A stretch of 64,000 nucleotides of DNA from Linyphia triangularis (taxonomy: Eukaryota > Arthropoda > Arachnida > Araneae > Linyphiidae): contig OZ021727.1 in the NCBI GenBank assembly GCA_963978545.1, forward strand, positions 19,685,943-19,749,942, read 5' to 3'. Position 1 is the stretch's first letter; each line of letters begins with the position of its first letter. The notes under the pieces were generated by a model. That model was not told the DNA's origin. It saw nothing but the letters and a program-made list of their open reading frames with translations, and ran no database searches. Both the position numbers and the translations under genes were made by a program. Of the stretch, positions 35,735 to 46,785 are shown piece after piece.

Positions 35735-36290
35735 GCAATTAACTATTTTATTTGGTATTTACGTATTCCTTAAATTTTTAATCATTTAGTTTTAAAGTCC
35801 TTTTGAATTCGACAACAGAAATCCGTCTCATTTTGATCTTATCACCAACTTTTCAAAATCACGCCAACCCTGACACGTTAACTAGGAATTTACCCTCTGC
35901 TTACAAATATGAATATATGGGTTCCTATTAAACACTGTTCAACACTGTTTAAAATATCACTTATTTATAAATCAAAAAACACCTCTTGTGAATTTTGGTT
36001 TAGGAATCTAAATTGAAACAGGAATTTTCTCTTATGAAACTTAATCATGGCCCCTCAAAAACTGTCATACAATGTTACCAATGTCCGATAATCTTACAGC
36101 AGTTATTTTTGGACAATTATCCGATACAAGTCTCCTTGATTTTGTTAAACGTGACGTCGTCATTATATCTCCCGGTATGTGACGTTTCTTTATTACTTAC
36201 CAATCGCTTTATTATTTTTATGACGTTTAAGGTATATTTTGTTATGGAGGGAGGTTGAAAAAAAGCTCCTGTTATCATCATCGATACAGA
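35735..36290. other. Unannotated stretch
   Basis: Nothing recognised. The 81-aa frame at 36013-36258 lacks motifs. Confidence 0.4.
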
Positions 36291-37304
36291 TCAGCGGTTA
36301 ACAATTCATAGGTTGCGGCCCACGAGTGGGCCACGTGTAGCATGGTACAGGGGCATGGGCGCTAGTTGAGAGTATAAGATAGAGGTCGGCGATATATCAA
36401 TACGACTATGTTTTTATCGATATTTTTTTTTAAATATCGATAAAAGTCAAAGATATATCGAAATTTTCAAACATTGTTAGTTTTTCTGATGATCGTTTTG
36501 TAGTCCCATGTGTTTTTTTTGATTTTCTTTATTCCCTTTTCAAAACTAAATTGTGGACTTGGCTGAGAAACAGCTAAAATGACACCAATATTCAATATTT
36601 TACCATACACTTAAAAGCTATTGAAAAGTATTTAAATTTTTCTCAAAATCATTGCTCTAATTAAGCGAAAATATGACTTTTTTTTTAAATAATAGATCCA
36701 TTTCAGTTGGAAAAGTAGTAACCTTACAAAAAGCTATCATGAAAAGAAAAAATTTGCGCTGAAAAACTTCCGTTTCTGGCAAAATTGAAAATCAAATAAA
36801 AAAAATCATGTATCGATATATCGATATTTTTTACTATGCAACGATATAATATCGATATTTATTTTGATTGATATTTCCGACCTCTAGTATAAGACAAGAA
36901 AGGAGCTATAGAGGTAAAGATGGAAACAATCAAGTCACTCGAATGTTAGCAACAATCGAATTATTCGATTGTATTTTTTTTATGGTTTAGCTAGTGATCT
37001 TAAGAGCATGGCTAAAAATATCCAGTTTTTATCCAAATATTGACTCTCTCGAGGGAGAGGGGCACAATCTTAAAAACCCCATTGTTTTTTTTAACTTTGA
37101 CAACTTTTGTTTTAGTTTTCTTAGCAAAGTGAAAACAATAAAATTATTTTTATTATAAAAAAAACAATTTTTAATCTTTCTTATACAGTATGTATTAAAA
37201 TTCCCGATGCACGGACACGCACATATTCTCAAAGTTAGTAGACCTCAAAGTTCTTTTTTATTAAATAGGTGGTCCGCAAGACTAAAAAGGTTAGGAACCG
37301 CTTA
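36291..37304. mobile_element. Possible older hAT (Charlie-like) element enclosing another hAT MITE
   Basis: The left end CAGCGGTTAACAATTCATAG and the right end, read inward, AGCGGTTCCTAACCTTTTTA resemble the CAGNGGTTCTCAACC ends of Charlie-type hATs. No clear 8-bp TSD remains and the interior is non-coding, so the assignment is weak. Confidence 0.35.
36380..36886. mobile_element. hAT-type MITE with perfect TSD
   Basis: 8-bp TSD GTATAAGA (36372-36379, 36887-36894). Ends TAGAGGTCGGCGATATATCA and, from the right, TAGAGGTCGGAAATATCAAT. The subterminal regions are rich in ATCGATAT. It is 507 bp and non-coding. The TAG...GGNCGGCGATAT end is a common hAT form. Confidence 0.88.
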
Positions 37305-37335
37305 TATACATAAACAACTGGATAGACTGCGCCAG
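37305..37335 (+). repeat. MITE family C terminal fragment
   Basis: ATAAACAACTGGATAGACTGC matches one end of family C only. The 87-aa frame at 37207-37470 spans it and is not a gene. Confidence 0.5.
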
Positions 37336-37591
37336 TGGTTGATGAGCAAACAGCAAAGAGCAACCGAATCTCGAGTACTCAAAAAAATGCGAAAAATCTA
37401 TTTTCATCAGAATCCTGTATCCAGTAAATATCGCTTTTCTTTTCGCATTAATTTAATTAATCTTAAATAGAGTTCACTAAAATCATCATATTTTTTTTTA
37501 GGGGGGGGGGGGGTAGGGGTAGGGGGACAGAACATGCAAAGTAGGGGTGACGTCACTTAAGTTGAAGAACTGCTATTGGTGATTTCGTAAT

Positions 37592-37960
37592 GCTTTAGGC
37601 CCTTATTACACAGAGCCACTCCAGCACGCCACAATTTCAGACACTCAGACTCGCATGCAATCCTATGGAGCTTATTATACTGAGCCACAGGCCGATCAAA
37701 CGGTGTAGTGGTTAGCGTGCTAACTTCTAGACCGCGAGGTTGCGGGTTCGAGTCTCGTGTTAGGCATGGGTGTTTGTAAATGTATGTTGGCTTGTCTAAT
37801 GACGAATGTTTCGGCGCATTATAGCCCTCGTGTTGCTGACGGTTCCAGATAATCTGAAAACAACCAACAAACCAATACTGAGCCACAGCAGTGTCCAGCC
37901 AGGACATCTTTACTGCGGAGCGAGTTCGCCACAAGAGTGGTTCTGTATAATAAGGGTTTT
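37592..37960. repeat. MITE family E, copy 1, interrupted by a SINE
   Basis: The ends CCCTTATTACACAGAGCCAC and, from the right, CCCTTATTATACAGAACCAC are inverted. The CTTATTATACTGAGCCAC motif recurs internally. SINE copy 5 sits inside. Relatives are at 52695-52968 and 56897-57125. Confidence 0.65.
37691..37874 (+). mobile_element. tRNA-derived SINE, copy 5
   Basis: 14-bp perfect TSD ATACTGAGCCACAG (37677-37690, 37875-37888). Head GCCGATCAAACGGTGTAGTG, B box GGTTCGAGTCT (37745-37755), and a degenerate AACC tail. The 125-aa minus frame over it is a shadow. Confidence 0.93.
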
Positions 37961-37979
37961 AGGTATAAAGCACAGACTA

Positions 37980-38275
37980 TTAACTACTACTTCTGCAGGC
38001 AGATGAAGCAACTGATTTCTAACTACAACTTCTGGATTGCCTACTACTTCTTCACGCAGATGAATCAACTGATTTCTAACTACAACTTCTGGATTGCCTA
38101 CTACTTCTGCACGCAGATGGATCAACTGATTTCTAACTACAACTTCTGAATTGCCTACTACTTCTTCACGCAGATGAATCAACTGATTTCTAACTACATC
38201 TTCTGGATTGCCTACTACTTCTGCAGGAAGATGAATCAACTGATTTCTAACTACAACTTCTGGATTGCTTATAAT
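37980..38275. repeat. 57-bp minisatellite, about 5 units
   Basis: The AGATGAATCAACTGATTTCT block recurs at 38001, 38058, 38115, 38172 and 38229, exactly 57 bp apart. 57 is 19 codons, so both strands stay open (109 aa on minus, 70 aa on plus). No evidence of translation. It follows MITE family E at once. Confidence 0.93.
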
Positions 38276-38399
38276 CGGTTTCTGCTATGCAAGACAATAC
38301 TTTCACCCATCTATGCAACATAAAAGGTTGTCTATGGTTACAGACGCATTCTAACCAATTGGTAGTGAAGTTGTTAACATAGATATCTATGATAGTTGC

Positions 38400-38660
38400 A
38401 TCGATATAGATAAACAACTGGATAGACTGCTTAACGCTGGGAGAATGAAGCAGTTGCCAGATCGTTTGGTGGATTACTAAGACGGATTTTCAAGGATTCA
38501 AAGACAAATCTTGTGTTGTACACAGCAGAACTGTCAATGGCAGATTTTATTTAGTAATAATGTGCAAAAAAAAATCTATTCTAGCCCTTTACACGATTTC
38601 CCGCCCGACTTTAGAAGTGAACCGTGATTGGATAATCTTCCACCCATCATCGTGAACCCA
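38400..38660 (+). repeat. MITE family C, diverged copy 4
   Basis: Starts ATCGATATAGATAAACAACT and keeps GTTGTACACAGCAGAACTGT. No right inverted end is visible, so it is truncated or decayed at the 3' side. Confidence 0.65.
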
Positions 38661-40348
38661 CCGGCGACGATGTGTGGTTGTTATGCCTTCATCGGCTTTA
38701 AGTCAATTACCAAGCCATGCACTATCCAAAAGTTGAAGTCAAGAGATAAATGGTCCAAAGTCATCTGAAGCAAGAACGAAAATTTTTTGTTATTATTATT
38801 TTTCTTCAAATCAAAAATTCAATAGTTTGAAAATGATCAAATTTTTCAGTTTTGCGTGTAATTGAATGGAAAAATTAATTTTAGTCAAATGGATCCAAAT
38901 TGTGTTTTCACAATGAAAAACTCTTCATAAATTCAACTAAGTTTTAAATTTGGTCAAAAAAACATTTTAAGATAGGAAAATTACAAGTTGAAATTATGAA
39001 ACAAAAGCGCTCAAAAGGTTTAGAAAATTTTACTTTCTGAACAATAATTCATTGAAGGGTCCCCCATGTGTTTTAAATGGGAATTGTATTTTCGAGAAAA
39101 TGGCTCAAATGTTTTCAAATGTGATTTAAAGTCGATTCATTCTTGTTCCAAATTTTGATTTAAAAAATTTAGTGTAAAAAAAAAATCAAAATTTAAATTT
39201 TTCGAATAACGTAAAAATAATCAGTTCGATGTAAAAGTTCACAGAGGATTGTAAAAGTTCCAAGATCTTAAAATGCGAAATTTACCGTGCGATTAACTTG
39301 GGGAAGGTTGGGAATGAAGGGGTTTGGGGCTGCACTTTTTGGGACCAATTTTTGATCCACTTCTTATTTTGTGAGTGGTGGAGGGTTGGAATTGGAGGTT
39401 CTCCTATTAGGTAAGCTTAAAGTTCACTAGGGGAAAGGATTGTGAAATTTTTTGTTTTTTGATAATAATTCAGTGAATGTCGACCCCATGTTTTTTTAGT
39501 GGGAGAATTGTCTTTTCAAGAAATTGGCGCGCAAAAAAATGGACAGGAGTCCTTTTTGGCAAAACTCTATTCAAATAGTCAACAGACTTCTCCATAACTC
39601 ATACACGAAAGATAAGTGCTCCAAAATGGCATCGCCCTGTTGCATCTATTTTCCAAATGCGCATCCACACATGAATACATCCGGAAGAAAATGAAGTATT
39701 GAGGAGGCAGCACGATAAACAGCCCACCATCATTCCAAACAATTTTTTATTCAGACAAGCCCCTAGAAAACGAAATAAATTATAGAGCATAAAACGTCGA
39801 CGTCGGAACAAAAATAAAAAATAAAAAACCTCTAAAACAGATTACTCTCTGACTGTTGGCAACAACGAAAACAAAAATGGAAGACATCAACTTCAATCAG
39901 AAAAGGAAAAGATTCTCGGATCAATATTCTTCTGCGGCGACGTCCTTTATAAAGATTTCTTGTTATCAACTATTGTAGTCTGATGATGCGATGATGACAT
40001 CTGGTGTTTGGTGGAACAGAAACGATAGTAGAAAACTGGGATACGTGATCCCATCATCCGGGAGAATGAGTTGCTGTTTAAGTATTTTCGCTTCACCCCT
40101 TTTGATTTTAACAAGAACGGGGCAAATATTGCTTTGTCTCAACGATTTTTTTTTTTCTTTTTTTCATTAGTAGCTCGGAGTTGTTGAACATGGTTAAACA
40201 AAAAGATTGCTGGAGGGACTTTGATTGGAATAATATAAGATGTGTGTTATGGTGGCATTGTATCTATAAGAAATGAAATGCGATTTTTTTTTTTTTATTT
40301 TTACTTTGAACTACCAATGCCGCAAGTTTGTTATCATATTAATTCAGT
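38661..40348. other. Unannotated stretch with an internal direct repeat
   Basis: 39040-39110 and 39455-39525 are diverged direct repeats (AATAATTCATTGAAGGGTC against AATAATTCAGTGAATGTCG, both with CCCCATGT, GGGA and AATTGT nearby). Nothing else was recognised. The 70-aa minus frame at 39599-39811 has no motif. Confidence 0.4.
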
Positions 40349-40362
40349 GAAGCAAAATTATG

Positions 40363-40547
40363 GTTGGTCGGTTGTTGTTTTCAGATTATCTGGCGCCGTC
40401 AGCAACACGAGGGCTATAATGCGCCGAAACATTCGTCTTTAGACAAGTCAACATACATTTACAAACACCCATGGTAAACACGGGACTCGAACCCGCAACC
40501 TCGCGGTCTAGAGGCTAGCATGCTAACCACTACACCGTTTGGTCGGC
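40363..40547 (-). mobile_element. tRNA-derived SINE, copy 6
   Basis: 14-bp perfect TSD GAAGCAAAATTATG (40349-40362, 40548-40561). Full-length from GCCGACCAAACGGTGTAGTG (minus strand) to the tail. The 109-aa minus frame and the 72-aa plus frame over or near it run through a poly-A/T tract and are not genes. Confidence 0.93.
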
Positions 40548-40561
40548 GAAGCAAAATTATG

Positions 40562-40642
40562 AATTTAACCTTTCCACTTGTTCTGTTCATCCAAACCTTT
40601 AAGAGATTCCGACATTTTAAATTCACTAGAACATCTATTGTA

Positions 40643-40685
<43 letters not shown>

Positions 40686-42443
40686 GAATGATGGAGGTAT
40701 CTTGTATTCTAATTGATGGAATAACAAAAGTCAAGTAATGCTGTAAATTGGGGAAGGCCTTTATTAATTGTATATATATTTTTATCATAAGAGGTCATCT
40801 ACATATTGAAACTACTTTAAAAAGTTCAATGACAACCCCATAATATTATACTAGATTTAGAATCCAAAAAAAACGTCTGAATACCAAATTTCATAATTTT
40901 CCAATGTATGGTTAGCAATTTAAATGATGTCAAAACAATGATAAATTAATGCTAAATAGAAAATTTGGGTATTTTTGGCCATAAATTCTTATATAGTTAA
41001 TATATTTAAGCAATTTTTATTTCAAAGGATAGTTTCTTTAAGGCCAAACATAAATAACACGCTACTTTTATATTAAACAGTTTTTTAATAATTAATTATT
41101 AATTAATAAAAGTTTTAAATTTGTTTAAATAGAAACCTGCATTTGTTTTGCTTCCATTAGAATTTTTATTATGGTCGAAAAACCAACCCTCCAGAATTTT
41201 TTTCATTCCATTTTGACTTTTGGTTCTCGATATTTTAGCAAAAATGTAAAAAAGCTCACTTTAAGGGACCGCGTGATAGATTACGTCTTGAAGCATGCAA
41301 AACGTTCGATTTTCCCCCGCGATAAAGAAACTTGCCCTCAAGATCATCCAAAACATTTTCGCTCATATGTGACTTGTTTTTCAACATAATGAACTGAAAT
41401 TAAGTATGTAGGGTAAATGAGGTATTCTAAATCGAATGAAAACATAAAAAATAGGAGTTTGTATTGAAATTTTTGGAGATAGAGTTACATTTACTTAGTA
41501 TACAGCCAACTAAGGAAAAAATTGTGCATAAGATACATAGAAAATCGCGAACGAAACATTTTGGTGCAAATCGCAAGATTCTACGATAATTAAAGCCATC
41601 GTTCGGATTTTTTTGTTGTTGCGTACTGTACAAGAGAGTTACTTACTATTAAGCCCTGATAATGGTATATTTAAATTAGGGTAGATTCTTAAAAATGCCA
41701 GTAAAAAAAAAAATCAGTACTTACGTATTATCCTATCAATCTTTTTCGGTAAAGCCGAAATTATCGCCAAAAGCAATTTTGGCGTTTTTCCCCTCCATTT
41801 AAAAATATCGCCAACAATATCGCCAAAGAGGCAATATATATTTATTTAAATTAGGGAAAATATGAAAGCTGTAAATAACACCATATCAAATTCGAATGCA
41901 ACGACCAATATCTACCGTAATTGAAAATCGTGCGATGTTCCTCAACATTAGTTAAACATAACAATTAAACAACAACATAACAATTAAAACAATCAGTTAC
42001 TTTCTGGACTATCCTGCACACCAACCCGCATTTGAAACAAATAACGAGCCGTTACCTCTTAGATTTGTTAGAGAGCATTTTAAAGTGCATGTCACTGATC
42101 ATTATCCCCCTTTTAACTACATTCGCATGACATTTCAACAACACTCATTTGGCTGAATCAACAACTGCACTGCAGAACTCATTTCTCAAGATCCGCCGCT
42201 CAATATTTACTTATAGGAAAGATAAACTATTTTTTTTTTTTTTTAATTTTAACGAAGACTGTTGAATGTCTTCCGAGCAAATATTTAATGAGCGGTGCTC
42301 TAATAATTTCCTTTTAACGAAATTTAGCAAAATTATCGATTTTGCTTACTGCAACTTTAATCGAAACTTTCCTTTTACTAGAGTGAAAGTTCGTGTGCGG
42401 TAGTGAATTTATTTGTGAAAAAACACATCTAGGATGTTACAAC
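40562..42443. other. AT-rich stretch with poly-A and a family F fragment
   Basis: A homopolymer A run of about 37 bases lies near 40645-40681. 41745-41965 matches the 3' part of the Helitron-like family F (GCAACGACCAATA, GTGCGATGTTCC). A 72-aa frame at 41171-41389 has no recognisable domain. Confidence 0.5.
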
Positions 42444-42874
42444 TTAAGAGGAAGAATTAGTTCCCTATATACTCGCTATGTTACAATCTTCTAGCCCAGT
42501 GCATTTAGAAACTACTTTCTATAAAACCTTGACATTTTGATGAGGTAGGTAAGAATCGGAACACTTTATGAAATGACGTAAATTAAAAATTCGAAAATAG
42601 CGTCTAATATATTTTATTTTAGATTTGAAATCCCTACGTTAATGCATATGCAGTGGCTCCATCTGGTTTTGTCTTTTGCTACTTTAATTTTCATTTGTAA
42701 TAAATATCCATTAAATTAAAACAATTTATGTCATTTCATTAAGGGATCTTTTTCGTACCTACTCACCAAATTTCAAGGTTTTAAAAAAAAGTAGTTTCTA
42801 AATGCACTGGGCTAGAAGATTGCAACTTAGCGAGTATATAGGAAATGATCTTTAATAGGACTTCAGCTCTTAAA
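42444..42874. repeat. Palindromic TTAA-end MITE (family H), complete copy
   Basis: Bounded by TTAAGAGGAAG at the left and CAGCTCTTAA at the right. The arms ACTCGCTATGTTACAATCTT / GATTGCAACTTAGCGAGTAT and GTGCATTTAGAAACTACTTT / AAGTAGTTTCTAAATGCAC are inverted. It has a single TTAA near 42740 where the copy at the start of the window carries an insertion. A third, arm-only fragment is at about 43003-43062. Confidence 0.75.
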
Positions 42875-43098
42875 ACCGGATAAGATGATTGCCACTAACA
42901 CTCATTGGTAATTAATAGAATTAATAATATGGAGCCTTGTAGAGAAATGTATTTATACGTAATTTAAATAATTTTGAAGTTTTTTTAAATACACTGCTCA
43001 AGAAAATTGTAACACAGCAAGTATAGGGAATAATCCTTATTAGGACTTTCTCCTAATGAGTTTTCCATTACCCTATTTCTAGATAACTCAATAAGTAT

Positions 43099-43770
43099 TG
43101 TTACGAATTTCTGTATACTTGTAAATATTTCGTAGTATTAATTATGTAAAAAGGAAAATTTATTTACATTTCGCATAAGGCAGTGCAAGAGTTTGCCTTC
43201 ACTTCGCTTTCCTGCAATGCGTCTCTTAGTACTTGAAAACGAGTTTTACGGGGATAATGCTGGAAAACGAGTTTTACAAGGATAAGGCCATTTAACATTA
43301 TGGTTAATGGCAATCTCGCCAAGTTGGCGACGTTTTTGGCTACTAATTTTGGTCGCCAAATTTGGCGAGAAACTGCCAAATGTCGCGAAATTTTCGTCCC
43401 TATGTACCTGAATAGGACTTTTCAACTGCGATCTGGAAAATTCTCCAAATTTCTATCTCTAGAAGATTCTCGAAGGAAGCTTTCTTATATAAGGCCAATA
43501 GAGAGTTGAGATAGTTGTCTCTTAGCGAGCATTCATAGTAGTTCCAAAAGGGAACTGTATTGCATTGTCTTTTGCGTCGATTTTAGCAGTTGTGTATCTA
43601 GTTTTTAACTGCAGTTTGTGCTCCATTGTTGTGAAAAGAGCTATATTGAGTCGATTAGAATGGAAAGTTGTGGAGTTGTAAAAGATATCTGCGAAGAGTT
43701 ATATAGCAATAAATTTCTGCAAGTTTTGATCTGCTTTGGCTTCAAGTCTTTCGAACCCATCCAAGCAACA
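43099..43770 (+). mobile_element. Ty3/gypsy-type solo LTR (family L, subfamily 2), copy e
   Basis: Perfect TSD GTAT (43095-43098, 43771-43774). TGTTACG start, AGCAACA end, AATAAA near 43709. It is closest to copy g (shared TTTCCTGCAATGC and GGGGATAATGCTGGAAAACG), forming a subfamily. The small frames here are LTR shadows. Confidence 0.88.
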
Positions 43771-43774
43771 GTAT

Positions 43775-45381
43775 TGACATAATTGGAATTGGTCATTTAA
43801 TTCTACACATTTTATTCAAAAACCATTAATCACTTATCCTGAACATTCCAGACCAATCGATTTTATAGCAATCTGAACTTGTTGCGAAACATCTTGAAAT
43901 TGAATGATTAACTCGCAAGTTGGCAACTACTGCAAGTCTGAATTATCGCTGCTAATAAATATTATAAATATCGTAATTAATAAATTATAACTTTAAAAAG
44001 GAACACTTACACTACTTCGTAATTATATACGGGACACAGATAACTGCTGAAAAATATTACACTCTATTATTTGTCTACATTCTAAACAATTCATCGCAAG
44101 CTACAACGCAACAAACTCGTTAAAGAAAAAAAAAATTAACGTAGGCAGGAAATTCGTACTTAAATTCTTGCCCAAAACGCGCGAAGGGAATTATAATTTT
44201 CTAAATTGCAGGACTTTCATATCGCAGTTGCATTCCTGTCTAAGTTAAGCCGCTTACGTTTTCTGCAACATCAAGAAACAACTAGATTTAATCTCCAGAC
44301 TTTATAAAAAAAAAGGAGCGGAAATAAAGATAGCAAAAAAAAAAAGGAGTCCGTTTCAGAGCTGGAAGATTAGAATTTTCTGCAGTTCCGACGGGAAAAG
44401 CTACGACTGAATAGGGAAAAGTAAGCATTAAGATTAATCCTTGAATAATAAAAGAAATCCCGACTTCACTCTGAAACTAATTCGGGAAAGATACTAGGAT
44501 TCCTCGATTTCGCAGTTCCAAGAAAGAAATCGCGTTCATTTGGAATAGGGCCCCCCTCTGAGAATCTTTTCTTTTCATTCTTAGCTTCTTCTTTTGGAAT
44601 GATACAATGTTAGAGACCGATTGTACATTTCCACTGAGTCGACGATTCTGTCCCTGCTCTCTGACGCTCTCCAACCCTCGAACACTACAGTACCCCGTTA
44701 TTCCAGTCAACTTTGGAAATCCTGCCAACATTTTAGCCATTTATATAGTCGAACACCTAAGAACCACTTGGCGGCATTTTTTGTACTGCGAAAATAATCG
44801 TTGGGAAAATACTATAATAACATTTCAAACCTTTAAATTCTCAGTCAATACACAGTGAAATAGTAAGTATATATAATGGACATTTTCAAAATGAAATTGA
44901 ATAATAGTAGCGCAAATTATCTTTTAGTAAAAATCGTCATTTTTTAAATTTCACGAATAAATCTTGAAAAGCATGGGTTAAAATTCCAAGTCCGGTATGG
45001 ATTCTGCGTTAAGGTGATTTTCGCCAAAAAATGGTAACCCCGCCATTCTTTTAATGACAAGTGAACTACCTATGGTTGCCATAATTTGGCGTGATTTTTA
45101 TGTAAGCAATTCTTGTTACTGTATCCGTCCCGGACTTGGAAGTTTAACCAAAGCATGTAAAGTAAACAACATATTAGTAACGATGAAATACGGGCTGGCT
45201 TACTAAGGGTTACGATTTATTGTACTGTGCCAAGGTGATTTTGAAGTTGGCGACTTTTTGAAAGTTGGCGTTTCGGCGCCGAAAGTTGTAACCCGTTTTA
45301 TTTTGTGATACAGCCTTCTGACGTCATTTTCAATTAGGAGATCTTTTAGAAAAATCGTCAAGGGGTACCGTACAGTAAATC
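43775..45381. other. Unannotated stretch; right part repeated downstream
   Basis: 44735-44925 resembles 46800-47030 in direct orientation (GCGGCATTTTTTGTA shared). The 87-aa minus and 83-aa plus frames overlapping at 44477-44858 are moderately GC-rich but without recognised domains. Confidence 0.4.
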
Positions 45382-45570
45382 TTAACGTTACTAACAAGGA
45401 GACCTTACGGTCTCGGAAATTCAGATCGGGATGAAATTTGGTAGATTGATAGTATACCTTAAGGGTATCCACACTGTAAAGTAATAAAGCGCACTAGCCA
45501 GAAGATTCCGAGAAAATAGGCTTTAAAGTGTTACGCATAGCTTAGACACTAGTAGAGATTTTTGATTTAC

Positions 45571-45650
45571 AACTCCCGGTGGCTAAGTGGTCAGAGTGAT
45601 GGATTCCCGTACGGGCGATCCGGGTTCGATACCTCGTGAGGTAGTTTCTT
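45571..45650 (+). other. tRNA-like RNA polymerase III promoter block, left arm
   Basis: A box TGGCTAAGTGG (45580-45590) and B box GGTTCGATACC (45623-45633), with a CCCGTACGGG palindrome between. The T-arm pairs only partly (CCGGG with CCTCG) and the acceptor stem does not close, so it is not a functional tRNA. Confidence 0.65.
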
Positions 45651-46085
45651 TCTTTTTTTTTTTCAATTTATAAAATGACTGTTACAGCTAATTGAAATTT
45701 GAATTAAAGATAATACTTTATTTTTAAATACGTAATGTATTTTTAATGAAGGTACATTAAAACTCTATTTACTATTTTCACAAACAAGTGATTATAAATA
45801 TTGAGATATTATAAGATGTAGAGAAGTAAAGGATTTTCCCAAAAAACATGAAGAACCAGATTCTATATGGAAGAGTAAGAATGTTGTCCTATTGTACTCA
45901 AGCAGGTAGTCAGAAATTTTCAAAACCCTAACGGCACTTTGCGACGTCTATTTTTATAGACAGGTAAAGAATCTACTAAAGCGTATGCAAAATTCCGCGT
46001 ATCTGGTTGAAAATAATAGAGAAATAAATACCCGTGAAGACTGCATAAAAATACAATCAATAGTCCATCATCAATTTTTAATAAA

Positions 46086-46289
46086 ATGATCCGGTATGCC
46101 TGGTATGCTTCCAAGTTTTCTGACGAAAGATATATTTTCATGAATGTTAATGAAGTATATTTTCCAACGAATCTTTTACAAAAAGGTTGTTCCTGTAAAC
46201 AATCTTCCTTTATAAATTGTGCAAGATGTCAAAACAGTTTTTGTTTTCCATGTTTTTATGATAAGTGTCATTCTGGTGTATGTATATAA
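46086..46289 (+). CDS. Short Cys-rich frame, possible remnant of a piggyBac-type transposase tail
   Basis: A 67-codon frame in the core of the foldback element. The last 34 residues hold eight cysteines and one histidine in the order C-x-C-x7-C-x2-C-x4-C-x2-C-x4-C-H-x3-C (CSCKQSS..., CARCQNSFCFPCF, KCHSGVC). It ends two codons short of a TAAATAAATAA run. Many piggyBac-family transposases end in a small zinc-binding Cys/His domain of this general kind that binds the terminal repeats. The catalytic Asp domain is absent from the window, so this is at best a terminal exon or a deletion derivative. A chance frame or another zinc-binding fragment cannot be excluded. The start codon is simply the first ATG. 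Confidence 0.4.
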   Translation: MIRYAWYASKFSDERYIFMNVNEVYFPTNLLQKGCSCKQSSFINCARCQNSFCFPCFYDKCHSGVCI

Positions 46290-46521
46290 ATAAATAATTG
46301 ACAAATAAAAACTATATGTCAAAATCCATAGATAAATTAAGTCTACCCTAATTTTTTTGCCGTGGTAATTAGAATTTTAATTTATATCTATTTAATTTAT
46401 CTCTATCTTCTCTATTAAAAATACATTACCGTATTTAAAAATAAAGTATTATCTTTAATTCAAATTTCAATTAGCTGTAACAGTCACTTTATAAATTGAA
46501 AAAAAAAGAAAAAAAAGAAAC

Positions 46522-46595
46522 TACCTCACGAGGTATCGAACCCGGATCGCCCGTACGGGAATCCATCACGCTGACCACTTAGCCACCGGGAAGTT
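46522..46595 (-). other. tRNA-like RNA polymerase III promoter block, right arm
   Basis: The mirror copy of the left-arm block. B box on the minus strand at 46532-46542 and A box at 46575-46585, both unchanged in their core bases. Confidence 0.65.
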
Positions 46596-46785
46596 GCAAA
46601 TCGAAAATCTCTACTAGTACCTAAGCTATGCGTAACACTTTAAAGCCTATTTTCTCGTAATCTTCTGGCTAGTGCGCTTTATTACTTTACAGTGTGGATA
46701 CCCTTAAGGTATACTATCAATTTGCCAAATTTCATCCCGATCTGAATTTCCGAGACCGTAAGGTCTCCTTGTAAGTGGTGTAACG

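Larger units (their letters stand above)
45386..46785. mobile_element. TTAA-type foldback element with tRNA-like sequence in both arms
   Basis: Long inverted arms of about 370-380 bp (45386-45760 and 46410-46785). The ends are CGTTAC...ACAAGGAGACCTTACGGTCT in both orientations. TTAA lies at 45382-45385 and its decayed counterpart TAAA at 46786-46789. Each arm holds a tRNA-like block with A and B boxes. The unique core of about 650 bp carries a Cys-rich frame. I infer a piggyBac-type origin from the TTAA target and the Cys-rich frame; neither alone is decisive. Confidence 0.65.

Noticed and set aside
40645..40681. Poly-A tail of a retrocopy
   Set aside because: No upstream coding or SINE sequence in the right orientation; the nearby SINE is on the other strand with its own TSD.
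44477..44858. Overlapping frames of 87 aa (minus) and 83 aa (plus) as a possible exon
   Set aside because: No domain recognised, and the right part belongs to a repeated segment (46800-47030).
45571..45650. Functional tRNA gene
   Set aside because: A and B boxes are good, but the acceptor stem does not pair, the T stem has a mismatch and a wobble, and the sequence is part of a transposon arm.
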